Assembly (NCBI RefSeq): GCF_033568475.1
Contig: NC_133123.1
Location: 141,438,062-141,502,061 of the forward strand
Source of the DNA: Henckelia pumila
Lineage: Eukaryota > Streptophyta > Magnoliopsida > Lamiales > Gesneriaceae
Direction: 5' to 3'
DNA length: 64,000 bases
The notes beneath the pieces were generated by a model. The model searched no databases. It was not told where the DNA came from and saw only the letters and a list, made by a program, of their open reading frames with translations. The translations under genes and the position numbers were made by a program. Positions 1-12,469 of the stretch are shown here, one piece after another; within the stretch, counting starts at the first letter, position 1; every line of letters starts with the position of its first letter.

Positions 1-1539
1 AATTATTAGTAATTGAAAAATATACGAAGAATTTAATGTCGTTTTGGGTTCTAATATTCAAAGTTATAAAAAGCGTGAAGTGCGTCGAAGTATCAGAGCC
101 AAACTTAGAATTTTTAAAGCTTAAATGAGATTAATATGAGTCTAAGCGTAAAAAAAATGTTTTTAAATTTAAATTATGCTTTTAGTTATTTCGAACAAAG
201 TAACGGAGTAAATGATGCATAAATATAATAAGTTCAAGTGTAATGCATTATTTTTTTTGAGATTCTAATTCAATTTTATCATTCGTTTCATCACTCGTGT
301 CATCAAATACAAACTAAATTAACTAGTCTACTTATATTAGCTTTAATATCCCTTAATATGTAGTGCATTCTCATCATCGCTACACTTAACCATCAAAGAT
401 TGTGCATTTACAATATTGCTAACATCTCTTACTAATAAAATCGCTAATTTGTGTTTTTTATTCGTCTTATTATTAATCAATTTTGGTTTTTAGAAAGTCA
501 CATTTAAGTGTATTTATTTATTTTTAGTTGAGAAATGAGATTTTTGTTACAATTGGATCTCGAACTCGATATCTCGTTCCACATTTGGGACATTGGTACC
601 AAATGGATCGAGTTCAACTTACCTTATGAGTATTACTCTAATCATAAATCTAATGTTTCATTATTTTTCACGTCAACAATATATCATTAATTACGCCCGT
701 ATGCAGAGATCTGAATCATTAAATGCATAATTTGAGTATTAATCTTAATGTATAATCTCATTAACCAAATGATCAGCTACACGTCATCGGCACATTTGAG
801 CGTACCGCGTATATAATAATATTTAATATGGTCAACTTATGTTTGACCTTTTTTTAATCGGTTTCGGTTGAAGTAAAGCGTTTTTTGGGAAGCTTCAAAC
901 TAAAGCGCGATTAAGCAAAACTTAATCAAATTTTTAGAACTATTATTCAATCATAAAAAAATAAATAATTACGCGAAATACGTTTACAATTAATTTATGT
1001 TTTGGTTGAAGTCAATAATCTTTATCCCAATGTGTTAACAAAATTAATGATAAATATATTAATAATATTAATTCTAGTCGAGTTGGAAATCACACCGAGA
1101 ATAAGTTTTATTCTCGATCTCTCTCTCGATATTAATCGGGACGAGAAAAATTCCGAGAATTAGGGTTGAGATTTTATCAGGACGAAAAATGATATGAGAT
1201 TCATACTATCATTTGAATTGATCATATCTATATAGAAAGGTCACTCGTAATCTCAAAACTAGTGGAAGAGGCACACACAACATATAACACGTGAAAAAAT
1301 GTCATCTTTATTTATTTTGTAAAAACAATAGATTTTTTTAAAATATTTTATTCAATTTTTCGTGTGATAATTAATTTTAAAAAATAATAATTTTAGCACC
1401 ATTTTTTATAGATTATGTTTTTGTCAAACAACTAAGAGATGTTGCCACAAGCGGGAAGTACTTAAGAAGAAGACTCAAGAGATCCACTCTCTTAGAAGAG
1501 CTTCTCGCGAAAAGATTCTAACATTCCGAGCATATAAAA

Positions 1540-1755
1540 CTTCTTCATCAGGTAGATCAGCTGGTTAGAGCAAAGGACTGTCATCTGAGGCTGGATGAGC
1601 TTCCAAGAAATCAGCCAACGCTTGTCCTTTGCCTTGGCAACATCATGGACCATTTGGATAACCTTACTGATAACCTCTTGGTACTTTTCCTTGTTGAAGG
1701 GTTCGAGAGCAAATACTTGAGCGGTGTTCCATCTTTTTAAGTGATCATACCAAGG
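1540..1755 (-). mobile_element. Fossil fragment of an LTR retrotransposon pol gene (Ty3/Gypsy-like)
   Basis: On the minus strand, short stretches resemble the end of the reverse transcriptase and the RNase H region of plant Ty3/Gypsy polyproteins, including a segment like GQALADFLEAHP, which is typical of that region. The fragment is only about 200 bases long, and no LTRs, primer-binding site, gag or integrase are seen nearby. It is clearly broken and looks old. Family assignment rests on this motif and is an inference. Confidence 0.5.
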
Positions 1756-3064
1756 TAATTACTAAGAGGTATTCTTTTTTTTTATAATATAGTATAGCAT
1801 AGATAACGAGAGACATACCACAATTTTAAATATTGAAATAAAAAAATACCAGCCGAAAAAATGTAATATTTATATCATTTAAGTGTAATATTATAATGTA
1901 CATACATGTAAATGTTTTTTGATACATATTTTGTTTTTCATTTAATTAATTTTCATTTATTTTCAAGAATTACATGATATATTAAATACTCAAAAGTTTA
2001 GATCGACATTAAAAAATTAACAGTAAATTAAATTTTTTAAAAATAGAAAAAGTAAGAGTATAAGACACACAATCTATATTAACTAATAAATTCATGATCT
2101 AATTTTAGATTGCCTAAACAACTTCCATCTTATAAAATTAATAAATGGTTTAATTACATTACAATAGTATTAGACACCGTTCTGTTTACGGTATTACTAA
2201 TATATGTATAACCCATCTCATCACATCTCACGTTCTTCTCATCATATTAATTATCTATATATTAACTATTTATTTTGCATCAATCAAAATTATTAATTAT
2301 TTATCTCACATCAATCAAATCATTGAATTTAAATTACTATATTACCCATTATAAATAATATAATTTTTATTTTATTTATTGTTAAAAGGACAAAATAGTC
2401 ATTTAACATTTTTATATAAAATTTAATCAATAAAATCAAATAAACCATAATCTATCAATCAAATCCAATACAATTTTAACTATCATTTCTTATTTATTTT
2501 TTATTACATTATACTACTTATCTATATATTACTTATACCATACCTCAAACCAAACAGTGCCTTAGGGCTTAGGGAATAAAAAAAGGTATTAGGGTGAAAT
2601 GGGTTTTCTTTAAATAAATATGTCCCCATCTCTAGTTTATATATATATATATATATATAATTTTCTACTATAATTATAATTTTTAAAAACTAATAATATT
2701 CTTTTGCAAAGACCCGAGATATATCGTAGCACAAGACCTCATGATTCGTCGATTTTTATTAAATCATTACTACATTATAATGGTAAACAATAAACTCATC
2801 AAAGAAACTAGATATGATCATTTTAATATATTTTCAAATTATCCTTATCATTCTTTCAACATATTTAATAATTAAAAGACAATAAAAGGTAATTTATCAT
2901 TCAAAAACTTATTACCTCCTATTTTAACTATCTCATTATATTAATTTTTAATTACCACTTGTTTGGGTAATGGAAGAAAATATTGTAAATAATTTAAAAT
3001 TTATAAAAATATATTTTGAGATGTGCTTTGGTGCTCGGAATGTACCAGTTTAGATTGAGATTGG

Positions 3065-3655
3065 ATTAAGTGTTTGACTAAACTTATTAAAAAGAGCTTA
3101 TAAGCTTTTAGAGCTTAAAAGTTGTTTTACGAGCTTATAAGCTGTTAGAACTTATTTTAAAAATAAATTGTTAAAGTGTTTGGGTAAACTTATTTTAAAT
3201 AACTTAAAGATGTTGATATGTTTGATATTATAAGATATTTTTATTGTAAAAATTACCAAAAAGGGTATAATTCTATGAAAATAATATTTTGAGTTATACA
3301 TATACGAAAATAGTTTTAGAATAAATCTATATTAAAAAATAAAATTGTTTTAATATTTTTTTTTAGAAAAATTTATGTGATTTGTAATTTTTTTAAATAA
3401 TATTTAATATTTAATAAGTGAAGGATAAGATAGAGATTTATTAAAATATTCAAGGATATTTTAGAGATATGAAATATTAAAATAAGATTTTTTTTAAAAA
3501 AGTACATTTCGCTTACTTTTTTAAAAATACCTTATAAGCTGTCAAACAGCTTATTTTGACAGCTTATAAGTTGATTTTAAAAAAATTTACCAAACACATT
3601 TTCAAAGCTTAAAAGCTCTAAAACAGCTTATAAGTTGTTTGAAAGAGCTTTACAC
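3065..3655. repeat. Foldback repeat with AGCTTATAAGCT palindromes (MITE-like)
   Basis: The left end (about 3068-3160) and the right end (about 3530-3655) are imperfect inverted copies of each other. Both carry a GTGTTTG-type segment followed by repeated AGCTTATAAGCT and TTATAAGCTGT words, with an AT-rich middle. No open frame of note lies inside. This fits a non-autonomous DNA transposon of the hAT/MITE kind common in plants. Exact ends and a target-site duplication were not resolved. Confidence 0.45.
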
Positions 3656-3968
3656 CCCATAAAGAAAGAAATTGTTTTTAGCAAAATAATTTTTAGTTCT
3701 GAAAAAAAAAAAAAAATTTAAAAATCAATCCATCGTATTCGTTTGACGTAGGATTGGAAATAGAAAAAAAGGGAGCGCGAGTATCCATTTCTCCTGACCT
3801 TTCATATTGATCAGTTGTTGCCACGCGCTTCTCATGATTTGTTAAATCGACAAAATCCAGATTACGAGTTGAATTTGCTCCCAATTAACTGAAAGTAAAC
3901 CTAAATTTTGAAAGAGAAGAAAGTTCTTAATCAAGTGAATTATCGATCATCGTTTGAAACAAACGCCA

Positions 3969-6900
3969 ATGGAGAACTCCGGTTTGTGCTTATCTGTTAC
4001 TGTTTTCTTCAGTAAATAACGTGGTTTAATGTATTTGTAAAATCTGATAAATCTTTGTCATTTTGATTCAATCATTGTACTGTTCAGTTATTTAGACTTC
4101 AGGGATATACTGATTATTTATCATATAAGCTTTTTTGCCATTTCATTTTGGTATGTTTTATGTGGTTTTGTCAATGCCAATTTTATCTTTGTTGTGGGGG
4201 AAATCCGAGTAGGAAGGAATGAAAAAATATTCTGCAAGAAAAGTGATTTTTTGCTGTCCCTGAAGATGCGGGGCCTAGTTTAACCACTTTCAATAGTTTC
4301 TTCGGGTTGCTTATGCTGAGCTTGAGCATTATTTTGTCTCTGGAGTGATTTTGAAGTTCTCGTCGAGTTTATTTATTGGGAGGAATCTATTTGGAGGAAC
4401 AAAGTTTGGCGCACTAGGATGGAGAGAGGAGTCAAAAAGTTGTTTTTTCATGCCCCCGGTCTATACTTCATTTCACTAGGATGAACAAATTTTTAGCTCT
4501 GTATATTTATATATTTATTCAAATCCCAAGACTTTGTGCTTACTATTGCCATTAAACTCTGTATACTTTGATATATCATATATATGATCAATTTGCCTCT
4601 TTCATCTGGATCAAACCCAGAAAACTAATGGAGTTGGTATAAGGGTAATACAAGTCTTTGCTGTTGGTGTTTAGAAATTTCCTTTCGTTATTTCACATTA
4701 TGTGTTAGTTTCGGAACTTTAATCTTTTTTTTTTCTAATGTTTTAATTACACTATTTATTGAATAAAAATTATTGTCGATAGACAAATCATAGATAACTT
4801 TCTCCAGTAACAAGGTTTTATAAAATCAAGTTCCACGACTATCGATGCGTTTTCAGATTATTCTCAGTTTAAAAGAAAGCATCCGAACACACGTTTTTAA
4901 TGCAATATGATTTTAGGATGTGATGAAGAGATACCTCCAATGTACTTTGTTTATTATGTACTGATAAAAAGTGACTCGACTTATAACTTATCATTTAAAG
5001 TATGAACGATAATAAGTTTTTGTTTAGTCCATGTTAGTGCTGATTGCACTCGAGCAGAAAAGAAATCACATGCCACGTAACGACCAGCAAAGGCTAAGAG
5101 TTCATTGGCAGAAGCGTGTAAAATTACAAAATAAATTAATGAACCTACTGATTTTTTCGCTCGCATGAAATGAGGGTGTAGTTCTATCTACTTGTGTTAG
5201 AAGAGTTAAATGAAACAAATTGGAAGATCTGAATTGGTACATGATTTTGTCTTTCCTCCATTTTAGTCACCCATACCTCATCTTCGAACTAATATTTGCT
5301 GAACTAACATTTGCTGCTGTTGAATAGTTTTTAGGATGACGCTGAACGTATATTAGGGGCTGTTCTTTTACAGGGAGCCATCAGGAGGTGACGGTGCCAC
5401 CAGTTGAAGGTGTTGCAGGAGGTGGGACGGCATATGGATGGAGTGAAAGTGGCATACAGACTCCAAGTTTACCACGGGGAGTAATTGATCCATTGAAAAT
5501 TATTTCTTCAGAATTAGTGCATGTATGGTGTGTACCAAGCTCAGCAAATGTTGGGCCACATGACATGCCTCGACCCTTAGAGCGTGTAAGCGTGGATAAA
5601 CTATATTTTCTGATGATATACATATAGCAATTGGTGTTATTTCTATTTTGTACTCAAAGTATGTGAGTTTACCTTTTTTGTATGTTAATGTTGAATGATA
5701 TACCCTTTATGGGCCATGGTATGTGGAATGCTCACCTAAGTTATGCGTCAGATTGACAATGCCTCAATAATCGTATAAAATATCCCAAAATGGTGTGTTT
5801 ACCTTTTATGTAAGATATATGCATGCATTTATGAGGATGTGCAATCCCTTAGTGACTGCTAACTTTATTTGAGTGGTGTTTGTTCCTGTGTCCTAGAACC
5901 TTGTGAAGAACTTAATGAGTGGTTGTTGTTCCTGTTCTATTTAAGCATGATCATGTCTTACTTGCCTGTCTTGCCACCATTGGCATTTCAAGAATGGATT
6001 ATAGAATGATTTTCCGACAGTAGTGCCTTCCATCTGACATGGTTTACCTCGAAGATATCTCTCTTAGCAGCAAGAAATGAGAGGGAAAGCGTTCAAATAG
6101 CTGTACGTCCAAAAGTTTCATGGGCTGGATCTAGTTTTGCTGGAACTGTGCAGGTGCAATGTAGTGATCTGTGCTCGACATATGGTGATAGGTTTACCTC
6201 TTAAACATAAAAATCTCATATTCATTGGGTGTGATGAAAATAATCCTGTTGACCATTTTTAACTTTAAGCAGGTTAGTAGCTGGTGAGTCATTAACAGTG
6301 AGGCGTGTGGTTCCCATTTTAGGTGTTCCAGATGCTCTTGTGCCCCTTGAAGTGCCTGTGTTCCAGCTGACCCTGTTTCCCGGGTATTGGCATCTTTTCA
6401 ATCATAAAACAGGCATTGCCGAACCATTCAAGCCTCAACATTTAGCTTCTGTGTTGCATAATGCTTATTGCTTTGCAGAGAAACAACTGCAATTTGGGTT
6501 TCAATTGATGTCCCAACTGCACAACCCCCAGGTCAATATGAAGGAGAATTACTAATTACAGCTAACAGAGTTGACGCAGAGTGATCGTCTTTCCTCTTTC
6601 TTCAGTTAAATATTGTTGCATTGGAATTAGACACACCATTGCCACTCATTTAAATTTCGATGTTAACAACATATTGGCATAAAATGACTAATTAAAGTAC
6701 ATATTTGTTTATCTGCATTTCTCATTCTGGCTTATTAAGATCTACTGCACAATGCCTGGGTAAAGATGAGAGACATCAAATGTACAGAGAATTAAGGAAT
6801 TGTCTTGATGTCATGGAGCCAATTGATGGAAAACCACTGGTTGAAGTGGTGGGTCAATTATTACTTCGATATAATCTCCCGTCTTTTTATTTGAGGATTC

Positions 6901-9900
6901 CTTTGTTACCGATGTGAGCTTCTAATTCTCCCATTGTTCTAAACCTTTACTACCAGGTAGAACGAGTGAAATCTGCATCATCATCTTTGAAAAAACTGCT
7001 TTTATCCCCATCATTTTCTGACTTTTATTCAGATAACGGGTCAGTAGACATGATGGATGAGGATGCCATTTCGAATCTTTCAGTCCGGGTGAAGCTAAGT
7101 CTGACAGTGTGGGATTTCATTCTTCCTGCGACTCCTTCTCTTCCAGCTGTTATTGGAGTATCCTGCTTTTAAAAAAATGTTTTCCTGTTGCTATTATGTT
7201 CATGTAGTTTTGGGTCCTCTGTTTCATTTATGGCTTAAGCTTTTCCCTTCTTTCCATTGTTTCCTTCATCTTTTTGCTCAGCTCTCATAAATGATGAGGC
7301 TTGATCTGGTAGTTTAGATTGTCTAAGTTAACTATTTTAGAATGCTAATTTACAGATGCTATTCCGAAAGATGATACTCGTATGTATTGCAGTTTGCAGT
7401 AAATTGATGCAAGCAATTTCAACTCAATCAAAATATTTTGGTTGGTTTGGTATATTGGTGCTGAATAAATCTTTTCATGTAAATGAAATATAATCTCTTT
7501 GAGCCTGAATCTGCTTAACTATACATAGATATCTGATACAGTGATTGAGGATCGTTTTGGTGTTGAACACGGAAGCAGCCAGTGGTACGAGGCACTGGAT
7601 CAACACTTCAAGTGGCTGCTTCAATATAAAATCAGCCCATACTTCTGCAGGTGGGGAGAAGGCATGCGAGTACTGACTTACACCTGTCCTTGGCCTGGTA
7701 ATGCAGTATGACAGTATTCACTTAACCTAGACCACTTAACATAGATAATCCATTTATTTGTTGGTGCAGCTGATCATCCCAAATCAGACGAGTATCTTGG
7801 TGATCCAAGGCTTGCAGCATATGCTGTGCCATATAGGCCAGTAGTCTCATGGTATACATGCGATTTCCCCAAACTATGCCTAATTTTGTCAAGAATTCTC
7901 TTTCTTATTTTGATTACTTTATATTTGCCTCTTAATGTGCGTTAGTGGCGATACAGCAAAGGATTTTCTGCAAAGAGAAGTCGAGATTTTGAGAACGAAG
8001 AATCATTGGAGAAAAGCCTATTTCTATTTGTGGGATGAGGTATGAATATGAAATTTCTAGCGTCTGCTCATGTCATGCCCTATATATTTTGGATTGGCTC
8101 CTTGCTTGTCAAGTTTTGATCCGTTATGATGGGTATATTCCTATATTTCTTATAGTAATTTGTTGAAAACAAGGAAAGGAAAATATATGATCAAATATGG
8201 GGCATTTGGTTTCATTGTATTGCATGACTTGGGTTTGAGTTGCATCAAATGCAGATGCTTCCATGGGTAAATAAAGGAATAGGGGGAAGAAGAAACTACA
8301 TTGAAAACTGGAAGTATAGAGCTGAGTTAAATAGCTTGAAGAATCTGAGGAAAATAGATTTGAAAAATATAAAACCTGAAGTGTGTCAACAGTGTGATTA
8401 TTTTGTTTCTGAGGGGCCAAAGTAAGAGTCAAATTTCGTTATATTAAATTTTACACCTCACAAAGAAGGGTACAGATGTATGACTGAAAAACAAAATTAT
8501 ATCACCAGAAGAAATACTGGAAGTGTATGGGTGTTAAATATGATCAAATAGCAGCTGAAAAAACTGTTAATTTTGCTGTCATTTGAGTTGCTGTATGAAA
8601 GTACGAGGTAATCGATCTAATTATGCAATCAGATGATAATTTTTATGAACCAAACTTTGGATTGCTAGAGACTTTTTTTACTCCAAACATATTGTGACTC
8701 ATCAAATATGAACAAAATTCAGTACCACTTTGGATTGCTAGAGTTTCCTTGCTCGAGAAACCCAAAATGAATCTACCTCAATTTTCTTATTCTCTTCTAC
8801 TTCCTACTGAATGTTTATCAAGAAAACTGATGGTAGTACCCCCTTTTTTGTTGATTGAAAATCTTACATTTTATACATACTGTTACATGATTGCATGGGC
8901 AAAATTTTAATATCGGTTGAATATATGTTTGTTTATTGAAGCCATCTTTTATTCACAAATTTTTTTGCTAATTCGTTTCTGCTGCTTCTTTATGAAATGT
9001 CATTCTATGATGTACAGCCACTGAACCTTGAACATTACAATGCTATTCGTGACATGGCGAGTGAGATTCATGCTTACGCACCTGATGCCCGCATTATGAC
9101 TACTTATTATTGTGGTGAGCAGTTTCCCTTTGTGCTTCACAAATTTGTAAGACTGTACAGGTTCTCATGTCCCTGCTTTAATCTGAACTAGATGTAGAGC
9201 TCTGGTTGAGATATATATGTAGGAAAACTGATATTGCTTATCCATTCTACTTTTAAACCAAGTTAAACAACTAATAAGCTGCAATTTTAAGTGCAAAGAA
9301 TGTAAAAGTGTCAATTCGGGTGGGCTCGGGTCGGGTCGACGCAATATACTTCTGAAAGTTTTTTCAAGCAGAACTCGAACCTGATTCAAGGTGAAAATGG
9401 TCAACCCGAACCCGACTCATGCGATGAACACTAACCAACCCGATTTTATTTATTTTTGTTTTTTAAAAAATAATGAAGTAAAAATTCAAACACATAATAA
9501 CAAAATCTAAGCTTATATATAATTTAAATTTGTAAGTCTAGTTGTAGAAATTTAAAGTATGCTTACTAAAAAAATAAAAATTAATTTAAAAAAATCAAAA
9601 TTTTACAAAATAAACATTAAATGATGTCTATTATATTAACATACAATAATTTTTTTTTCAAACATACTAGGTATAAAAATGTATAAAATCTTTCTTAATT
9701 TTATTTAAAAATAATAATAATAAAATGTTTCTGGTCATGGTTGATCCGAACCCAACACGAACCCGATTAATTTTTTTGAGTTAGCTTTCAGCCTTTCAGG
9801 CCCAACTCGATTCGACCCGAACCAAAAAACCCTCAACCTTAACCATTTATTTTTCGGGTCGACTCGTGTCGGGTTGATGTGTTGAGTTCATTTTTGACAC

Positions 9901-12469
9901 CGCTGAAAGAATGGCTGAAAACTTGCCTTCCTTCCTGAAACCTGTTTGCTTCGTACCTGTGGCTTCAATTATTTTTTGGTATGTTACAGAGGAAAACACA
10001 TGCCCTAATCTTATTGCAATCACAAATTGATCCGACTTCCGAGATTGCCTATTATTTCCAAACCATTTATTTAATGCCAGGACAACTTGTTTTTGTTTTT
10101 TGGACCGGGTATAGTTTGATGTCCACCCTATGTGTTTTACCCAAGATTTTAGTATCCTACTTTAAATGTATAAAATTATTGAGTAGGCTGCTGTTAACAT
10201 CTTTTTTGTATGATAAGTTTGTCAGCACTATGTTTAATTTCTTTAAGCATGAACTCGTGAGTGTTATTGAAGACATTTGATGTTTACCCATAAACTTTGT
10301 GTTGTCTTTGGACTTTATCGAGCCACCTGTCTAGTGTTCGCAGCTTTAACCAATTGCATGCTGTAGCTTGGTGTTCAGAATAATGAGATGATTATTGCTG
10401 AAAAGGAGTTTGTTGCATATCTCAAGCGGCTTTGTAGATGTGGAAGGCTGATTTTGAACTAGGGGACTGACCGAGAGATTTTTTGTTTGCTTACTATAGT
10501 GAGACTGACTAGACCTAGGTTATATTATAGTTTTTCTCTAGGAGCACTGCTATTCAGACAAATTTTCGCATACGAAACGAAGATATTAAACAATGGTGGT
10601 GGGATGAGGGATGTAACTTTGTTATTGATTTGCAAACAAACTTTGAGCCATGCAAGTATAGAAATAATAATAGAACTAGAATAGAAATAATAATAGAACT
10701 AGAAAGGTGCAGCGGTTCCAATTGTTGGTTGAGGCTATTTGTATGATAGTCAAGTCATTTATACCAGAGATCCTCTCAGACTAGTTTGATCTTTTTGCAG
10801 GCCCAAGTGATGCACCCCTGGCTTCCAATAACTTTGAGGCTTTTGTTAAAGTTCCAGAGTTTCTTCGGCCTCACACTCAAATCTATTGCACGAGGTATCT
10901 ATTTTCACCTATATCTTCATGGTTTTTCAATATTTGTGAACTGCACATATTCCATTTCTTGAACCCCAACATGCATCTGGAGTTGGAATTTTTGCCTCAC
11001 AGATTCTTCAATGCTGAAGTTCTTGGCAATCTTGATCCAGGGCGACCATTATAAATATACATAGTCTCCAATCTTTTTATTATTTATCTGGCCCTTATTG
11101 TTGCTTTTAGCGATGGAGATTGTCGTGGATGGGCTTGGTAGAATTGAATTTGAGATTGCTGGTTTATACGTGCCATTAGTCAATGATAAATATAGCTTCC
11201 CTTTGGTGGTAAAGATTTCTCAGAATCATCAATCTTTCCCTGACAGTGAATGGGTGATTGGCAACCGTGAAGACCTGGCAAAGGATATTATTGCAGAAAT
11301 ACAACCTGAAAACGGTGAGGTAATGCTACTCTGTCCTGCCTTTTGAAATGGAAAAGGGTATAGTGAAATGATGACATTGGTTCACCATAGAATTAATCAT
11401 CTAAGATGCAATGTGATTGGAATGTTGCATGGAATAAGCAAGGAAGGTTAGGTTAGTTCATTGTTGATAATTCTATTAGTAAGTATCTGGGGCTAAATTT
11501 TACTCACAAATGGTGAATTCTAATGATATGTACTGCTCCTCTAGCATGTTGATGATATGCTATGGATAATAGTCATGTTTACAAATAACGAGATTCTCAT
11601 GAAATAATTGAACTTGAATGCTCTCTATGATTTATAATTGAACCAGTACATCTGGGTTCTCACACGGTTGAACTTGCTCTCTTCTAATTGTCATTTGCTC
11701 ATTTGTGTTATCATTCAGGAGTGGTGGACGTATGTGTGCATGGGACCATCAGATCCTCATCCTAATTGGCACTTGGGGATGCGAGGCACGCAACATCGTG
11801 CAGTAATGTGGCGTGTATGGAAAGAAGGTGCGACTGGCTTTCTGTATTGGGGAGCCAATTGCTATGAGAAGGCAACAGTTCCTAGTGCTGAGGTCATTGG
11901 ATCTATCTAGATGACATTATGCTGACCAATATATGTTGACATCTTTGACGTACATGTGTATTCTTTCCAGATTCGGTTTAGGCGTGGCCTCCCTCCTGGT
12001 GATGGGGTTTTGTATTACCCTGGTCAAGTGTTCTCATCTTCACTGGAACCTGTTGCTTCACTACGATTAGAGCGGCTCTTAAGTGGCTTACAGGTACCTT
12101 TAGTGTTTGGATTTGCAAATGTTTGTGATGTTTTAACCTAATTCTGTTAATGTAATACTTTTTAAAGAAAGGGATACCCGTTTATGATGCTATGACACGA
12201 TCGGGTATCATCTTTCGGACATTGAAGCTCGTGAATGACACGATGATTCTTTGACCCTCTCTCTAATTACCTCTATCTGTAACTTGATGTTTTAGGACAT
12301 TGAGTACCTGAAACTCTACTCCTCAAGATTCGGCAGGGAAGAAGGGCTTCGTCTTTTGGAAAAGACTGGAATGTACCTAGGCCCTGAGAGGTACACTCAT
12401 GATCACATGCCAATAGATGTCATGCGAGGTGAAGTTTTCAGGACATGCCGAACCGACAGTGAGTTTTGA
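3969..12469 (+). CDS. DUF4091 domain protein (GH123-related), 16 exons
   Basis: Plant protein with a C-terminal DUF4091 domain, a family related to glycoside hydrolase family 123; its substrate in plants is, to my knowledge, not established. Exons: 3969-3981, 5374-5585, 6055-6191, 6273-6383, 6479-6580, 6740-6848, 6957-7157, 7529-7697, 7770-7851, 7946-8039, 9018-9114, 10801-10894, 11247-11319, 11719-11892, 11971-12093 and 12296-12469, all GT-AG, giving 654 codons. The start is a 13-base first exon (MENS) joined in frame to SHQEVTVPPVEG. Conserved landmarks are LLAARNERESVQIA near the N-terminus, YLWDEPLN with Asp409-Glu410 (the position where GH123 enzymes carry their catalytic Asp-Glu pair), YYCGPSDAP, WWTYVCMGPSDPHPNW, GFLYWGANCYEKA and LSGLQDIEYLKLY. 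I see no signal peptide. Intron 11 contains a hAT-type MITE. Enzyme activity is inferred only from the family. Confidence 0.88.
9303..9905. mobile_element. hAT-type MITE inside intron 11 of the DUF4091 gene
   Basis: A 603-bp insertion flanked by an 8-bp direct repeat AAAGAATG (9295-9302 and 9906-9913). The right end reads, in reverse complement, CAGCGGTGTCAA; the left end reads TAAAAGTGTCAA, a decayed version sharing GTGTCAA. An 8-bp target duplication with a CAGNG-type end is the hallmark of hAT elements. The ends are rich in GGGTCGGGT / CCCGAACCCGA words and the centre is AT-rich. There is no transposase frame, so the element is non-autonomous. It lies in an intron and does not disturb the reading frame. 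Confidence 0.78.
10665..10705. repeat. Short tandem duplication in intron 11
   Basis: A unit of about 21 bases (AGAAATAATAATAGAACTAG) occurs twice in direct succession within the intron between exons 11 and 12 of the DUF4091 gene. Likely replication slippage, with no visible function. Confidence 0.7.

Larger units (their letters stand above)
1..3968. other. Gene-poor AT-rich spacer upstream of the DUF4091 gene
   Basis: No convincing gene in either strand. The stretch is AT-rich with homopolymer runs and a TA dinucleotide run near 2639-2660. It holds two recognisable repeats, listed separately: a decayed LTR-retrotransposon pol fragment (about 1540-1755) and a foldback repeat rich in AGCTTATAAGCT palindromes (about 3065-3655). 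The last 100-200 bases should contain the promoter and leader of the DUF4091 gene, but I see no clear TATA box. Confidence 0.6.

Noticed and set aside
1551-1600. tRNA-like stretch (TAGATCAGCTGGTTAGAGC, shortened) that could suggest a tRNA gene
   Set aside because: No acceptor-stem pairing and no T-arm (GGTTC-type) sequence within tRNA distance; the region is better explained as part of the retrotransposon fossil.
11098-11346. Open frame MLLLAMEIVVDGLGRIEFEI... that runs into a real exon
   Set aside because: Most of it is intron 12 of the DUF4091 gene staying open by chance; only 11247-11319 is coding, as the conserved join CTS|EWVIGNRED shows.
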